This document shows, piece by piece, positions 36,886 to 64,000 of a stretch of 64,000 nucleotides of DNA (position 1 is its first letter; each line of letters begins with the position of its first letter). The notes under the pieces are model-generated. The model did not search any database. It had not been told where the DNA came from and saw only the letters and a program-made list of their open reading frames with translations. The translations under genes and the position numbers were made by a program. The DNA comes from Doris montereyensis (taxonomy: Eukaryota > Mollusca > Gastropoda > Nudibranchia > Dorididae). The stretch covers positions 10,001 through 74,000 of the forward strand of contig JAXRKP010000614.1 of the NCBI GenBank assembly GCA_037039925.1. Direction: 5' to 3'.

Positions 36886-37185
36886 GGAGTTTCAAAACGA
36901 TAACTAAAGAGATGCAAACGATTGCGTAGATTTTGTTAGTAAGTAAAACTAATACAAACATGCATAATAGTTAGTCGTGACATACCCTGGGCTCATAATT
37001 GTTCGCTCCACTTAACTAACCCGTGTGGGTTCATTGCATTATTACAACTTGGCTAACGTTTAGTTATCCATGGAATGAAATCTGAGGCGTTTAATTATCC
37101 ACGGAATGAAATCTGAAATGTTTAGTTACCCGTGGAATGAAATCTGAAATGTTTAATTATCCACGGATTGAAATTTGAGGCGTTT

Positions 37186-54519
<17,334 letters not shown>

Positions 54520-54678
54520 TGTTATTTCTTCCTATGGCAAAAAAAAATAAATAGAAAAAATAATTACCATCACAAATACGACTGCAAATGTTCCTTTCTA
54601 ATTCTTTCTGGCCTGTGTCGTAAATCTTCAGTGTTGTGCAAAGTTTGACGAAAAAATTAAGATATAAATATAAATATA

Positions 54679-55296
54679 CAGTAGTCCCTGGTCAAGTGCA
54701 CTGTCGTTGGGAGACAAGAAAACAGTGCATTTAGACGGACTGTGCCCTTAGGCGGATTCACGTAGTAATGAAGTAATTCAGAGGCATCAATTGGGGGATA
54801 ATGAAAAAAAGTTCTCTCTCTCCGTTCCTTCCCTTTTTCCACCCTCCTGCCATCTCTATAAAACAAAAGAGCACCTTCGAAAAAACCGTCTGTCCCAAGT
54901 GCATACAAGAGCGTCCATGGTCAAGGGAGATGAGAAATGAATGTCGGTGTGTAGAAGAGACCTTTATGATATGGCTGCTCACGTAGCGTCGCTCCTCTGG
55001 AGGCAAAAAGTGCTTTCGTGCACTCACGTGACGTGAATTCTATCAGGTGTATAGCATGTGTGTCCGTGCATATGTGTTTTTTTAAATACTAAATAGCGTA
55101 ATGATATGTTTTTTAGCAGAAACTTGGCATGGATATTGCCCAAAACTGTGGACTTAACCAGAATCCTTCTCGAAACCATGCATATAGTTAAGTAAATTTA
55201 TATTTTTTAAAATATAGTATCATGTGATGACCATGCACTTAGAATGTTAGGTGGACAGCGCTCTTAGGCGGCGTGCACATAGCAGTCAGACTACTG
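54679..55296. mobile_element. Probable TIR element in the first CDC20 intron
   Basis: The left end is TA-CAGTAGTCCCTGGTCAAG, then TGCACTGTCG. The right end, reversed, is CAGTAGTCTGACTGC with GTGCACGCCGCCTAAGAGC. CCTTAGGCGG on the left and CTTAGGCGGCGTGCAC on the right are shared. The right TA target is not exact (AATA). No coding is seen. Confidence 0.45.
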
Positions 55297-56198
55297 AATA
55301 AAGCAAATGAAAATCTGACTTTTCTAGCCTGTGGATGTACATTGTTGGTGTTGGACAAAGTTTGACAAAAAAGTCCAATATTGTGTGTGTTGTGTGCATG
55401 AGAATGAAGGTTAGACAGAAAAAGTTTTTTTATTGGTGAGCCACATTTCTCAACTGTTGTGCATCTTTTCTCCCTGGTGTGAGCGTGAATATGCGCACAG
55501 CTTAGAGGGGAACATTGACGTTTAGTCTCAGTCTGATATGTCACACGGACCTTGCCAGTTACATTTGAAATGTTGGTGTTCAAATAAAATGTCCGTTGTC
55601 GTGGTCTGACTCTCACACGAGTGACATTGATGAAATGACCAACTCACGAAACATTGCAACAGCAAATTGAAAACAACTTTTTCCTTTCAGCCCCAATTCT
55701 TTTTCTCAGTTATTTTCCTTGATGTGTGTCCTTCCACTTCCAGGCGACTCTTTCACCTTTCTAATATTCTTCAATCACACCTGAGGAACAATTTTGACCA
55801 CCCCACTGTCTCTATCTATTGTGTTTCAAATCAATGCTGGAGAGAGTGGAACAGCAGTATTGAGTATACTGGGTGTATATATGATAATATACGACTAAAT
55901 CACAAATCATACCATATTAGATAGCGTCTATATCTAGAGCTAGATACTAGCTCTAGTATTATTTCCGGAAGACGAAAGACAGCGTATTTCGAATCTATGT
56001 CCTACCTAAGGCTAAGGCTTAGAAGTTGAGGCATAAGTTAGGCTTAGAATCCTAGATATTTTTACTAACTAACAAAAGTAGCGGCTAGCTCTAGATATAA
56101 ACTAGATCCAGATCTATAGAACTAGATCTAAATAAATTTGTATATTATATTTTAATCATATTCAGCTGTATTGCGTCCAAGACGACAGATAAACGTAC
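55297..56198. other. Probable first CDC20 intron, non-coding
   Basis: AT-rich with many CTAGATCTAG-like short palindromes at 55924-56130. Confidence 0.4.
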
Positions 56199-56300
56199 CT
56201 AAACACAGTTTGAACTTGCCTCTCCGACACGAACAGCCACTCACATGCGCCACATTTCTGTTATCATACTACCTACAACTACAGCCTTGAACTTTCAACT
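56199..56300 (-). promoter_or_regulatory. Candidate CDC20 5'UTR exon and promoter side
   Basis: The first coding exon has a splice acceptor upstream of its ATG, so a leader exon must exist. Minus-strand TGTGTTTAG|GTACGTTT at 56199 is the best donor seen in the GC-richer stretch upstream. Exon start and promoter cannot be fixed. A CACGTGAAACC segment lies just upstream (about 56309). Confidence 0.35.
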
Positions 56301-57540
56301 TGGTTTCACGTGCATGAACTAGGCCTGGCAAGATTTGGGTTTGATTTGGGTTTGTCAAATCTCTTAGCCGCAAATCTAGACTTGAGTACGAGACAGATCA
56401 GGTAAATCATGTACTCAAGTCCAATAATTTTACTGAAGAAACAGAAATAAGAAAAATTAAACACGTTTTTAATCATAAATCTAAATTTTCCTTTAATATA
56501 CTCTTGATTTGTTATCTCATGCAGCTATGAGCTAATGTGTAAAACAACGAGGTGGAAAGAACTCAGTAGTCGGTAGTCGGTGAGGGTCTCGGTCCAGATC
56601 TAGTTCCCACTTTGCGTCACGCCTCAGACGACAGCCATCACTCGCCTTTTCCCCTCACTTGCCTGTCAGATGACTGCACGATGGGGGTTTGCTTCGTAAG
56701 TCTCAAATACTAAGCGAGTACCAAATCTTGAAGCGAGTCTCAAACCCTTGAGCAATTCTCAAATCTAATGACGAGTCTCAATTTCTGTGGCGAGTCTCAA
56801 ACCCCAGGCAAATCTAGTTAGTGCACGCGTGCGTGACAGCGACGGGGAGAGACGGGGCAAGTTCATGAGGATGGTTATGATGGTAGGGGAAGACTTACAT
56901 TAAATAATGGATAACATCAATACTAATAAAGATAGAGGTTTGAGTAGCACTACAGAATTAGGTCTATATTACACCGTCTTTCGTAGGTTAGCTTCTGCTA
57001 CCGGACATCAACGAAAGCGCTGAGATTGGAATCTTAAGCTTTGATGTATTATAATAACAGTTTGTATATAACTAATGTAAAATTATTTCATAAGAGGTTA
57101 CATAAATTAAAATTGTATGGTATATGAAGCTATTAGGAAATTTTAAATACATTCGCATACAAGCATGCATACATATGTAGCAGGGGTCAATTTGTCCCTA
57201 AGATAAATATTCTTCACCTTTTTGTTTATTACAGTTCTTCCCATTAGGATATGTATGGAGAGAGACGTGTGTGCGTTTTATGAGTAACAATAATTAACAT
57301 TACTAACAACCGCTCCATAAAATTAGAAAACGCGAACTCTTGGCTGGGAAAAGTAACAAGTGTGTGTTCTGAAACCAATGCAACGTGCGTGTTGTCTACC
57401 TGCGTTTGTGTTAGTAAATGTGTAAAAAGTTTACTGTAATTCAAAGCGGAGGAAGTTCTCAAAAGCCGTATGTCCATGTTATGATGAAACGTGCACCCAA
57501 AAAATGCCATCTTCAAAATACTGGATGAGTGGGGGTATTA
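56301..57540. other. Intergenic, weak internal repeats
   Basis: Short CGAGTCTCAAA-type repeats lie at 56705-56815. No gene or definable element was found. Confidence 0.4.
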
Positions 57541-57629
57541 ACATATGAAACAATTCATTCTCTCGTCAGTTTCACAAACTGTTCCCAGTCGTATCCGCAC
57601 AAAGAATCTAGTTAAGACGAAAGTTTACC

Positions 57630-57763
<134 letters not shown>

Positions 57764-57767
57764 AAGA

Positions 57768-57960
57768 GTCGCTGAGGCTGAGCAGCTGAGTCCTGCGCCC
57801 TAGTAGGCCTCATGATGCTGAGGCTTTAGGCTTTGCAGCTGAATCCTGCACTCTATTAGGCCTCAAGATGCTGAGGCTGAGTCATGTGCCCTAGTAGGCC
57901 TCCTCTGGATGATAGGCCTCATGATGTTGATGTTGAGGCTTTGCAGCTATTTGAATCCTG
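57768..57960. repeat. Tandem family TGAGTCCTGCGCCCTAGTAGG, left block
   Basis: Units of about 45 bp combine GCTGAGTCCTGCGCCC, TAGTAGGCCTCATGATG and CTGAGGCTGAG. The same family recurs at 59945-60092 on the far side of the Gypsy fragment. Confidence 0.8.
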
Positions 57961-59110
57961 ATTTCCAAGAAACCATTGTCAGCAGCACCAGCCTCAAGCA
58001 TGGAGATAGGGCTATGCCTCAAGAGCATTAGGCTGAGTCAACTTGAACAAAACAGAAGAACTCAAACCTGGAGATCCAGTGAAATTCTAGTAGGCACTCA
58101 AGGAAGATGCAGCCAGAGACCCAGTAATCAACAAGCTGATGGAAATCTTTAGGTTGAGCCCAGAGACTAAGTCATCGATGATGGGTTACGCCATTCTAGT
58201 AGGCCTCACACATGATGAAAACTATCCTGAGGCATTGATGTGGTTGCACAACAAACAGCGAAACCATGGACAACTGTTAGTAGAGAACAGATTACCTCCC
58301 AATAGCTGACCATTACACAAAGTCCGATAGTTGTGTTGCACATCAAAAAGTGCAAGAAATAGCAATATTTGGCATCCCAACAGAAATCAAATCCGACAAG
58401 TACTCGACTCAGGGACAGAAACAATTCACAGATGATTGGAACATACTTCATACTACATCGTCACCAAGATTGCACAGTTGAACGGTTTCATTGCAAATAA
58501 AAATGTGAAGAAAAAGCCTCAAGAAAGCCAAGGAAGTTAAGCTGAGGTTGAGAACAACCCCTAGCAAACTCAGCCCTTCAGAAATAATGTTTGACAGGAA
58601 AGTAAAGGACACTTTACCAACAAAAGTCTTTTACAAATCCAAACAAAGAGAACAAACTTCAAGAGAGCTACAAAGAAGACAAGAACTGCAAAAACTGTAC
58701 CACGACACAGAACAGCTAAAGACTTACCACCACTATACAGAGGACAACAAGTCACGGTACTTGATCCAGACTCCCACAAATGGACAAAGGCTACAGTGAT
58801 GAAAGGAACCGAGAAGCTATGCAGTCCAAAGAAATGACAACCACCATAAGAAGGAACCGAAAAATTATGAGCGCCCAGGTTCACAACAGTAACATCAAAT
58901 CCAAAACCAAGTCACTGAAATAGCAACCGAGAAGGAGAATCAAAACTACGTGGTTGCAGGTCGAGATAAACTCTACAAGTGGTCAAGTCCTCAAACTTCC
59001 CCACAAGATATCCGGAATTAACACTACACATGCATACAAACACGTAACTAGAAGCGGCCGTGTGGTGAGAATGCCCGTCAAATACACTACAGGAATGTGC
59101 AATTAGTTAA
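57961..59110 (+). mobile_element. Ty3/Gypsy-type pol 3' end, decayed
   Basis: Pieces of an integrase core (FGIPTEIKSDK near 58370, then FTDDWN and TSSP) are followed by the integrase C-terminal part. That part has KDLPPLYRGQQVTVL, KWTKATVMKGTE (58715-58810) and a tail TRSGRVVRMPVKYT (59048-59090). This order and the final motif are characteristic of Gypsy elements of metazoans. Many frameshifts and stops are present, and gag, protease and RT are absent. Short pieces of the flanking tandem family are mixed into 57960-58210. Confidence 0.75.
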
Positions 59111-59750
59111 AATTTCATAACACATTAGTTAGAAAGATCTGGTCATAGTTAATTAACAATAGGTGTAGTCATGAAGAAGTAGATCAGTCTTCACAAACAA
59201 ACATGATTCATAGTTATTCCAAGTCATGGAAGAAACATTGTTCAAGATTATAATTTTAGTTATGTTGTTAAACTTTGTTCTACGTTATAGAGTCAAGAAC
59301 ATTTTACCTGACCCAAGAACATTCTGATTTTTACTAGTTAATCATTTAGCTAACATGTGCCACTTCCAAGAACACTGACAGAGCTCATAGTTCTAAGGAA
59401 ATAATTATAGACATGATATGTCATGAATAACACTAATGAAAATCAGAGAATATCATGATTCATTTATTTTAGAAGACCAAATACTTCTCATGTCATGCGA
59501 GTGAACACTGAATGCACATGAATGAAAGATTTTTATTTTATTTTAATGCTTCTATTCTAACAAATGGTACCAGATGAATTTGTAACGCAGTCAATCTTTA
59601 TTTCATAATCTCATATTGATAACGGAACAGTTAACCGAACTCCTCATTTTGAAAACATGTAATTTTTTATTGTCATTCAACATAAAGTTCTAAAGTAAGA
59701 ATGTTTAAGGATGGATGTAAGCTCAAAATTAAACACATCCTTATCTTTAT
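59111..59750. other. Gypsy element 3' non-coding region
   Basis: AT-rich sequence between the pol stop region and the polypurine tract. No gene is seen. Confidence 0.5.
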
Positions 59751-59932
59751 TTTAAAACAAGGGGATGTAGTATCGATTATGTCATAACCTTAACAGACTT
59801 CGATATCCTTTGTAATCATCCTCAATAAATGAGTGAGCGATCCCGATGGCCTCTCCAAACGGCATGTCTTGTTTGATCTGTCATTGTTAATTAGATAGGT
59901 GTCATAACAACAGTCTTGTGTAATCTAACACA
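59751..59932 (+). mobile_element. Polypurine tract and 3' LTR candidate
   Basis: AAAACAAGGGGATG is a plausible polypurine primer. TGTAGTATCG begins at 59766 and the segment ends near TAATCTAACA at 59930, giving TG...CA ends. AATAAA lies at about 59823. It is about 165 bp. The 5' LTR is not in the window. Confidence 0.55.
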
Positions 59933-59944
59933 TATCACAAGTCC

Positions 59945-60092
59945 AAAGGCCTCATGATGTTGAGGCTGAGTGGTTAAGTCCTGTGCCCTAGTAGGTCTAA
60001 TGATGTTGAGGCTGAGTGGCTAAGTCCTACGCCCTAGTAGGCCCCATGATGCTGAGGCTGAGCGGCTGAGTCCTGTGCCCTAGTAGGTCTCA
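59945..60092. repeat. Tandem family TGAGTCCTGCGCCCTAGTAGG, right block
   Basis: Three units with GATGTTGAGGCTGAGTGG and AGTCCTGTGCCCTAGTAGG, matching 57768-57960. Confidence 0.85.
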
Positions 60093-60364
60093 CGAGCACT
60101 GACTCCAGAAACCAGGGTAGTCGGAATGAAATGGATCGAGTTAAAGAGGATCTCTCAGAATGACATTGGAGGGATGTGGCTGGAGCCCTATGCGAGGAAT
60201 TCAGAGGCTACCACCTAAATTATTCGTCATAGTTCAGCCTTAGTGTACAGCTGGGGATAAACTTATTGTACTCCCGGCTTCATATACATTGACACACGAA
60301 AAAAAGAGGGGGGGTAGTCGAAGAAAGTTATATATTCTACACATTTTTGAAACTTAAACATGGT

Positions 60365-63300
60365 ATTACCCTGGACAGGTAAGCAAATAGACGATCTCGC
60401 CCTCCAAGAGTCTCCTGCTGCCTTGCAAGTGGGTCTTGGCTTACCAAAGGCTAAGGAGTTAACCCTGACAGAAAATAACAACCTGCTGCCTTGCATGCTG
60501 GTCTTGAATGACCAAAGGCTAAGGAAGTTAACCTTGACAGAAAATAACCCATCAGGGTGGTCTTGAATGACCAAAGGCTAGGAAGTTAACCCTGACAGAA
60601 AATAACAAGGCCTGGTAGGGGGCTTCAAGGTGGCAGGCCCATCATCTACCTAGGATAAAGTGGCCTAATCACCTGCTTATCCAAAACCAAACTGATTCAG
60701 AGAAATAAATGCAATATACCCGGCTTGACCTTTCAACGACGAACATGGAAACCAACACGGACTGATTTTAAAAAAAGAAATGTTAAGGCAATAAATGGAA
60801 AAGAGTTAGAATTAGTTGAAGAAATGGAAAAATTCAAAGTAGACATTTTGGCCATTACAAAAACAAAGAAAAAAGGACAAGGAATAGAAAATGTGGACCA
60901 AATCATATTCTAATCTTCTTAGGAGTAGATGTCAAAGATAGAGCTAGAGCAGAAGTAGGCCTCTAGTGCATAAGACACGAAAAGCTACTAGAAAGTTGGA
61001 AATTTATATGCCCACGGCTATTATAGGTAAATATCAAACCAAAAGAAAGAAAAATTAAATTATTAATAGCTTATGGACCAAACGAAGACGCCACTAAAGA
61101 AAAAAGATATCTTCGAAAACGATTTACAAATAGCTGCAGATAATCTTAAACACAAACAGGAAGTGTTTGTTTCAGGAGATTTAAACGTTGGATAAGGCAA
61201 CAATATAGAAACGCCAGGAGGAGTAATAGGTAAAGAAGGAGAGACAACTTCTCCAAATGGAGAGAGACTAATAAACAGATTTTTGCCTAAAGAATAACAT
61301 GAAAATAGCCAACACCTTTTTTCCTCATAAAGATATCCACACATATACAAGAGTAAATGAAGACAGATGTGAAAAATCAATGATAGACTACATAAAGTTA
61401 GCAGCTCCCTTTTTTTTACAGTACAATGGATGCAAAAGTAAACAAAGGAGCAGAAATATTTAATGATCATCACCTAGTGATTGCCAAAATGAGATAACTG
61501 ACTGAAGAAAATTAACAGAAAAGGAAAGAGACGAAAGCTAATACACTCAAAACAGAGGAACTAAATAAACCAATAGTGAAACAGATATACCAATATAAGA
61601 TAAAAAGATTTATCAGCACAAAAAGCAGACTGGTCTGACGTATAAAGAAACACTCCTCAGATGTACTGAAGAGGTCTGTGGTAGGAAACAAATTAAAGGA
61701 GATAGGAGAAGAACAGCATGGTGGCATGAGAATGCCAAGACTAACATCAAAGAAAAGAAGGATGCCTGGAAGAAATACTTGCAAACAAAGAGACCAGAAG
61801 ACATGATAGATTACGTGAATGAAAGAGCTATCGCCAAAGAGCAAGTGAGGAAAGCAAAAAAAGAAACAATGGGAAGAGTTTGAACAAAGACTTGAAGAAT
61901 GCTATCGAGGAAATCAAAAGCTGTTCTGGGGGCAATGAAGAGCATGAAAAAAAAGACCCAAAGCATGCCCAATACGACAAATTAAGAATGCCAAAGGAGA
62001 AAGTGATGAGAGAAGACAGCGAAATCGTTGAAACATGGGGAAAGTATTTTTACAATTACATAATTCCTCTAGAACTTATGAAACAAAGAGTAAAGATCAA
62101 GTAATAAGAGTAACACGTAATCCAGAGGAGACAGCTGGAGATGTAGATATCTCAATGGAAGAAATCCAAACAGCTATAGGAAAAGTGAAGATTAAAAATC
62201 AAGGGAGAGAGGCAGACAAACTACAACATACAATATGCCAACAAGCATGGAAGTCCAAACAGGTGCCAGACGACTGGAAAAAGGAACGGTAGTACCAATA
62301 CATAAGAAATGATCAACCGTAGAATGCTCAAACTATAGAGGGATATCACTACTTAGCGTACCAGGAAACGTGTATGCCAGGATACCGGAAATGAGACTAA
62401 GCAAAAGAGTAGAGGATCAGATTGAAGAACATCAGAGTGGATTTAGACCAGGAAAAAGTGTACAAGGCCACATATTGACAATTAGACGAATAATATAAAT
62501 ATTCCTTAAGAGAAACATTGAATTGCACCTGTGTTTTATTGACTTAGAGAAGGCATTTGACACCGTGAAGAGGGACGAACTATGGCATTCCTTAAAAGAA
62601 CACAATGTAGAGCAACATTTTATTGAAGCCATTAAATGTTGTTTACAATAAACCAACATGTGCAGTGAGAGTAGTTGGAAACATATCTGCAGAATTTGAT
62701 GTAGATATAGGAGTAAGACAGGGTTGTAACATAATTCCTCTTTTGTTTATCACATTTATGGATGTAGTCGCAAAGGCATCCTAAAAAAAATGAAGAAAAT
62801 GAATGTGGAACCTCAAACCAATAAATGAATCAATGCTTTCATTCGCCGATTGATTTAGTACTCTTTGGAAAATCAGAAAGTGACCTTCAGGCAAATATCC
62901 ACATTATGAACAATGGACTAAATAAAAGAGAAATGAGAGTAAATGCAAAAGAAAACCAAAACAATGCTAGTAGCTAGTAACTAGGGAAGCTATAACACAA
63001 AATCTTAAATTGGCCAGGGAGAATTTAGCTACAAGTACGTGTGAGTAATGATTTACTCAGAGGGAAAACTAAGAGACGAAATCAGCCAGAGAATCAAAAG
63101 GCAAGTTTAATATATAACCATATAGGACAAGCATTTGTAGGTAAGCAAGAATTGTCAATAAAAACCAAAATGGCAGTATACAACACAGTTTAATGTCCTA
63201 CTCTCCTCTATGGCAACGAAATATGGACCTTAGACATCAGAGAATACAAAAGAGTACAGGGCAGCTGAAAAGGAAAAATCTAAGAAGAGTAATAGGGAAA

Positions 63301-63640
63301 AGTAAAAGAGACAAAATCAGAAACACAACAATAAGAGATCAAACCAAAGCAGATAGCATAAAAACTAAGACAGAAATAAATCGATTGAGATGGTTTGGGC
63401 ATGTAAACAGAATGAAAGACAATAGGATAGCTAAATCAGTATAAAGTGCTAAAACCCAAGGTATAAGACCAAAAAGGCAGACATCGGAGAAGGTGGGAAG
63501 AAAATATAAAAGAGGCATTGAAACATAGAAATTTATATTTGTTTGAAAGGAAACAGAGAATGCCAGGACAGGGCATCCTGGAGAAAGATCATCTCGGGCC
63601 TCTGAGTCATACACCGAAAGGTAGAATGGAAAGTGATAAA
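60365..63640 (+). mobile_element. Non-LTR retrotransposon, full-length but broken
   Basis: It begins CCCTGGACAGGTAAGC, followed by three to four 65-70 bp monomers (AGTTAACCCTGACAGAAAAT). Coding remnants are MEKFKVDILAIT, LLIAYGPNEDA, SGDLN, SPNGERL and EEIQTAIGKVKI. Next come HQSGFRPGKS (about 62440), FIDLEKAFDTVKRDELWHS (about 62540), VRQGCN..LLFITFMDVV (about 62712) and RWFGHVNRMKDN (about 63390). The catalytic FADD box near 62845 is damaged. It retains the RT section missing at 41460. Frameshifts throughout show it is inactive. Confidence 0.9.
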
Positions 63641-64000
63641 GAAAGAAAGAGAACATGGTATTATCGTCGTTTTCATCTTCTTCTATCAGAGGTTCGAGTT
63701 CGAAACTCAGTCGGGTTTTTCTTCTTCTGGTTTTCCTGCTGACTTGGCAGTGAATAATGTTTGTAGCGTTCTTGGTTGCCGTGGAAACGATCACAATAGG
63801 ATATAGACCCACTTTTTGAAGCTTGATGTCTTCACGTAGTTATAAAATAAAACATTCAAAACCTGTGCAGATCGTTTTCCTTTCAATATCTAAAATATGA
63901 CGTCAAAATACTGAGGTATTTTAGATAGTTGGGTTTTTAAAATTATATTTGTGAAAATAGCAATTTTTGGATAAGGGTTAATGTTTCTAGACATGATTTG
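63641..64000. other. Non-coding end of the window
   Basis: Possible LINE 3' remnant to about 63780 (CGAGTTCGAAACTCAGTCGG), then AT-rich sequence without features. Confidence 0.4.

Overview
The window is eukaryotic nuclear DNA, almost certainly from an animal. It has a spliced CDC20-type WD40 gene with GT-AG introns, degenerate non-LTR and Ty3/Gypsy-type retroelements, several tRNA-related SINE families, TIR elements and a very high load of mini- and microsatellites. The combination suggests a spiralian invertebrate, perhaps a mollusc. That is an inference from general style, not from a diagnostic gene. By my boundaries, tandem arrays fill roughly 25 kb of the 64 kb.

Layout. 1-9.0 kb is mostly arrays: a 42/28-bp array, a 13-bp array, a 47-bp array, two tandem SINE copies whose internal 32-bp and 33-bp modules have been amplified, a 30-bp array, and TAG and CT microsatellites. 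9.0-10.2 kb holds a 3'-truncated LINE and a tRNA-type SINE. 10.3-12.5 kb carries at least two, probably three, exons of an unidentified plus-strand gene. They are embedded in GATA repeats, a 58-bp array that copies one exon's splice acceptor, and a 42-bp array with a perfect palindrome in each unit. 12.5-21.4 kb is gene-poor. 21.4-30.6 kb is one 33-bp array of about 280 units with kilobase-scale higher-order duplications. 30.6-37 kb holds a tRNA-like SINE, an 86-bp-arm hairpin, a LINE fragment and 58-, 43- and 48-bp arrays.

37.2-54.5 kb (and a possible 5'UTR exon near 56.2 kb) is a minus-strand CDC20/Fizzy gene with ten recognisable coding exons. Its introns hold a full-length antisense LINE, an RTE-type LINE tail, several SINEs, a pogo-like TIR element and 39-, 61- and 52-bp arrays. 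One further array consists of about two dozen copies of the gene's own 3' splice site. All introns have GT and AG ends and compatible phases, but most exons carry single-base indels, some in homopolymers. This fits uncorrected sequencing errors better than a processed pseudogene. 57.6-60.1 kb contains a decayed Gypsy pol 3' end with an LTR, flanked by a short tandem family. 60.4-63.6 kb is a second full-length but broken LINE.

The most interesting pattern is that several minisatellites were born from functional or mobile sequence: an exon's acceptor (twice, in unrelated genes), SINE internal modules, and the arm of a foldback hairpin. At several array edges, unit sequence is interleaved with neighbouring unique sequence, which may be either biology or a consensus artefact.
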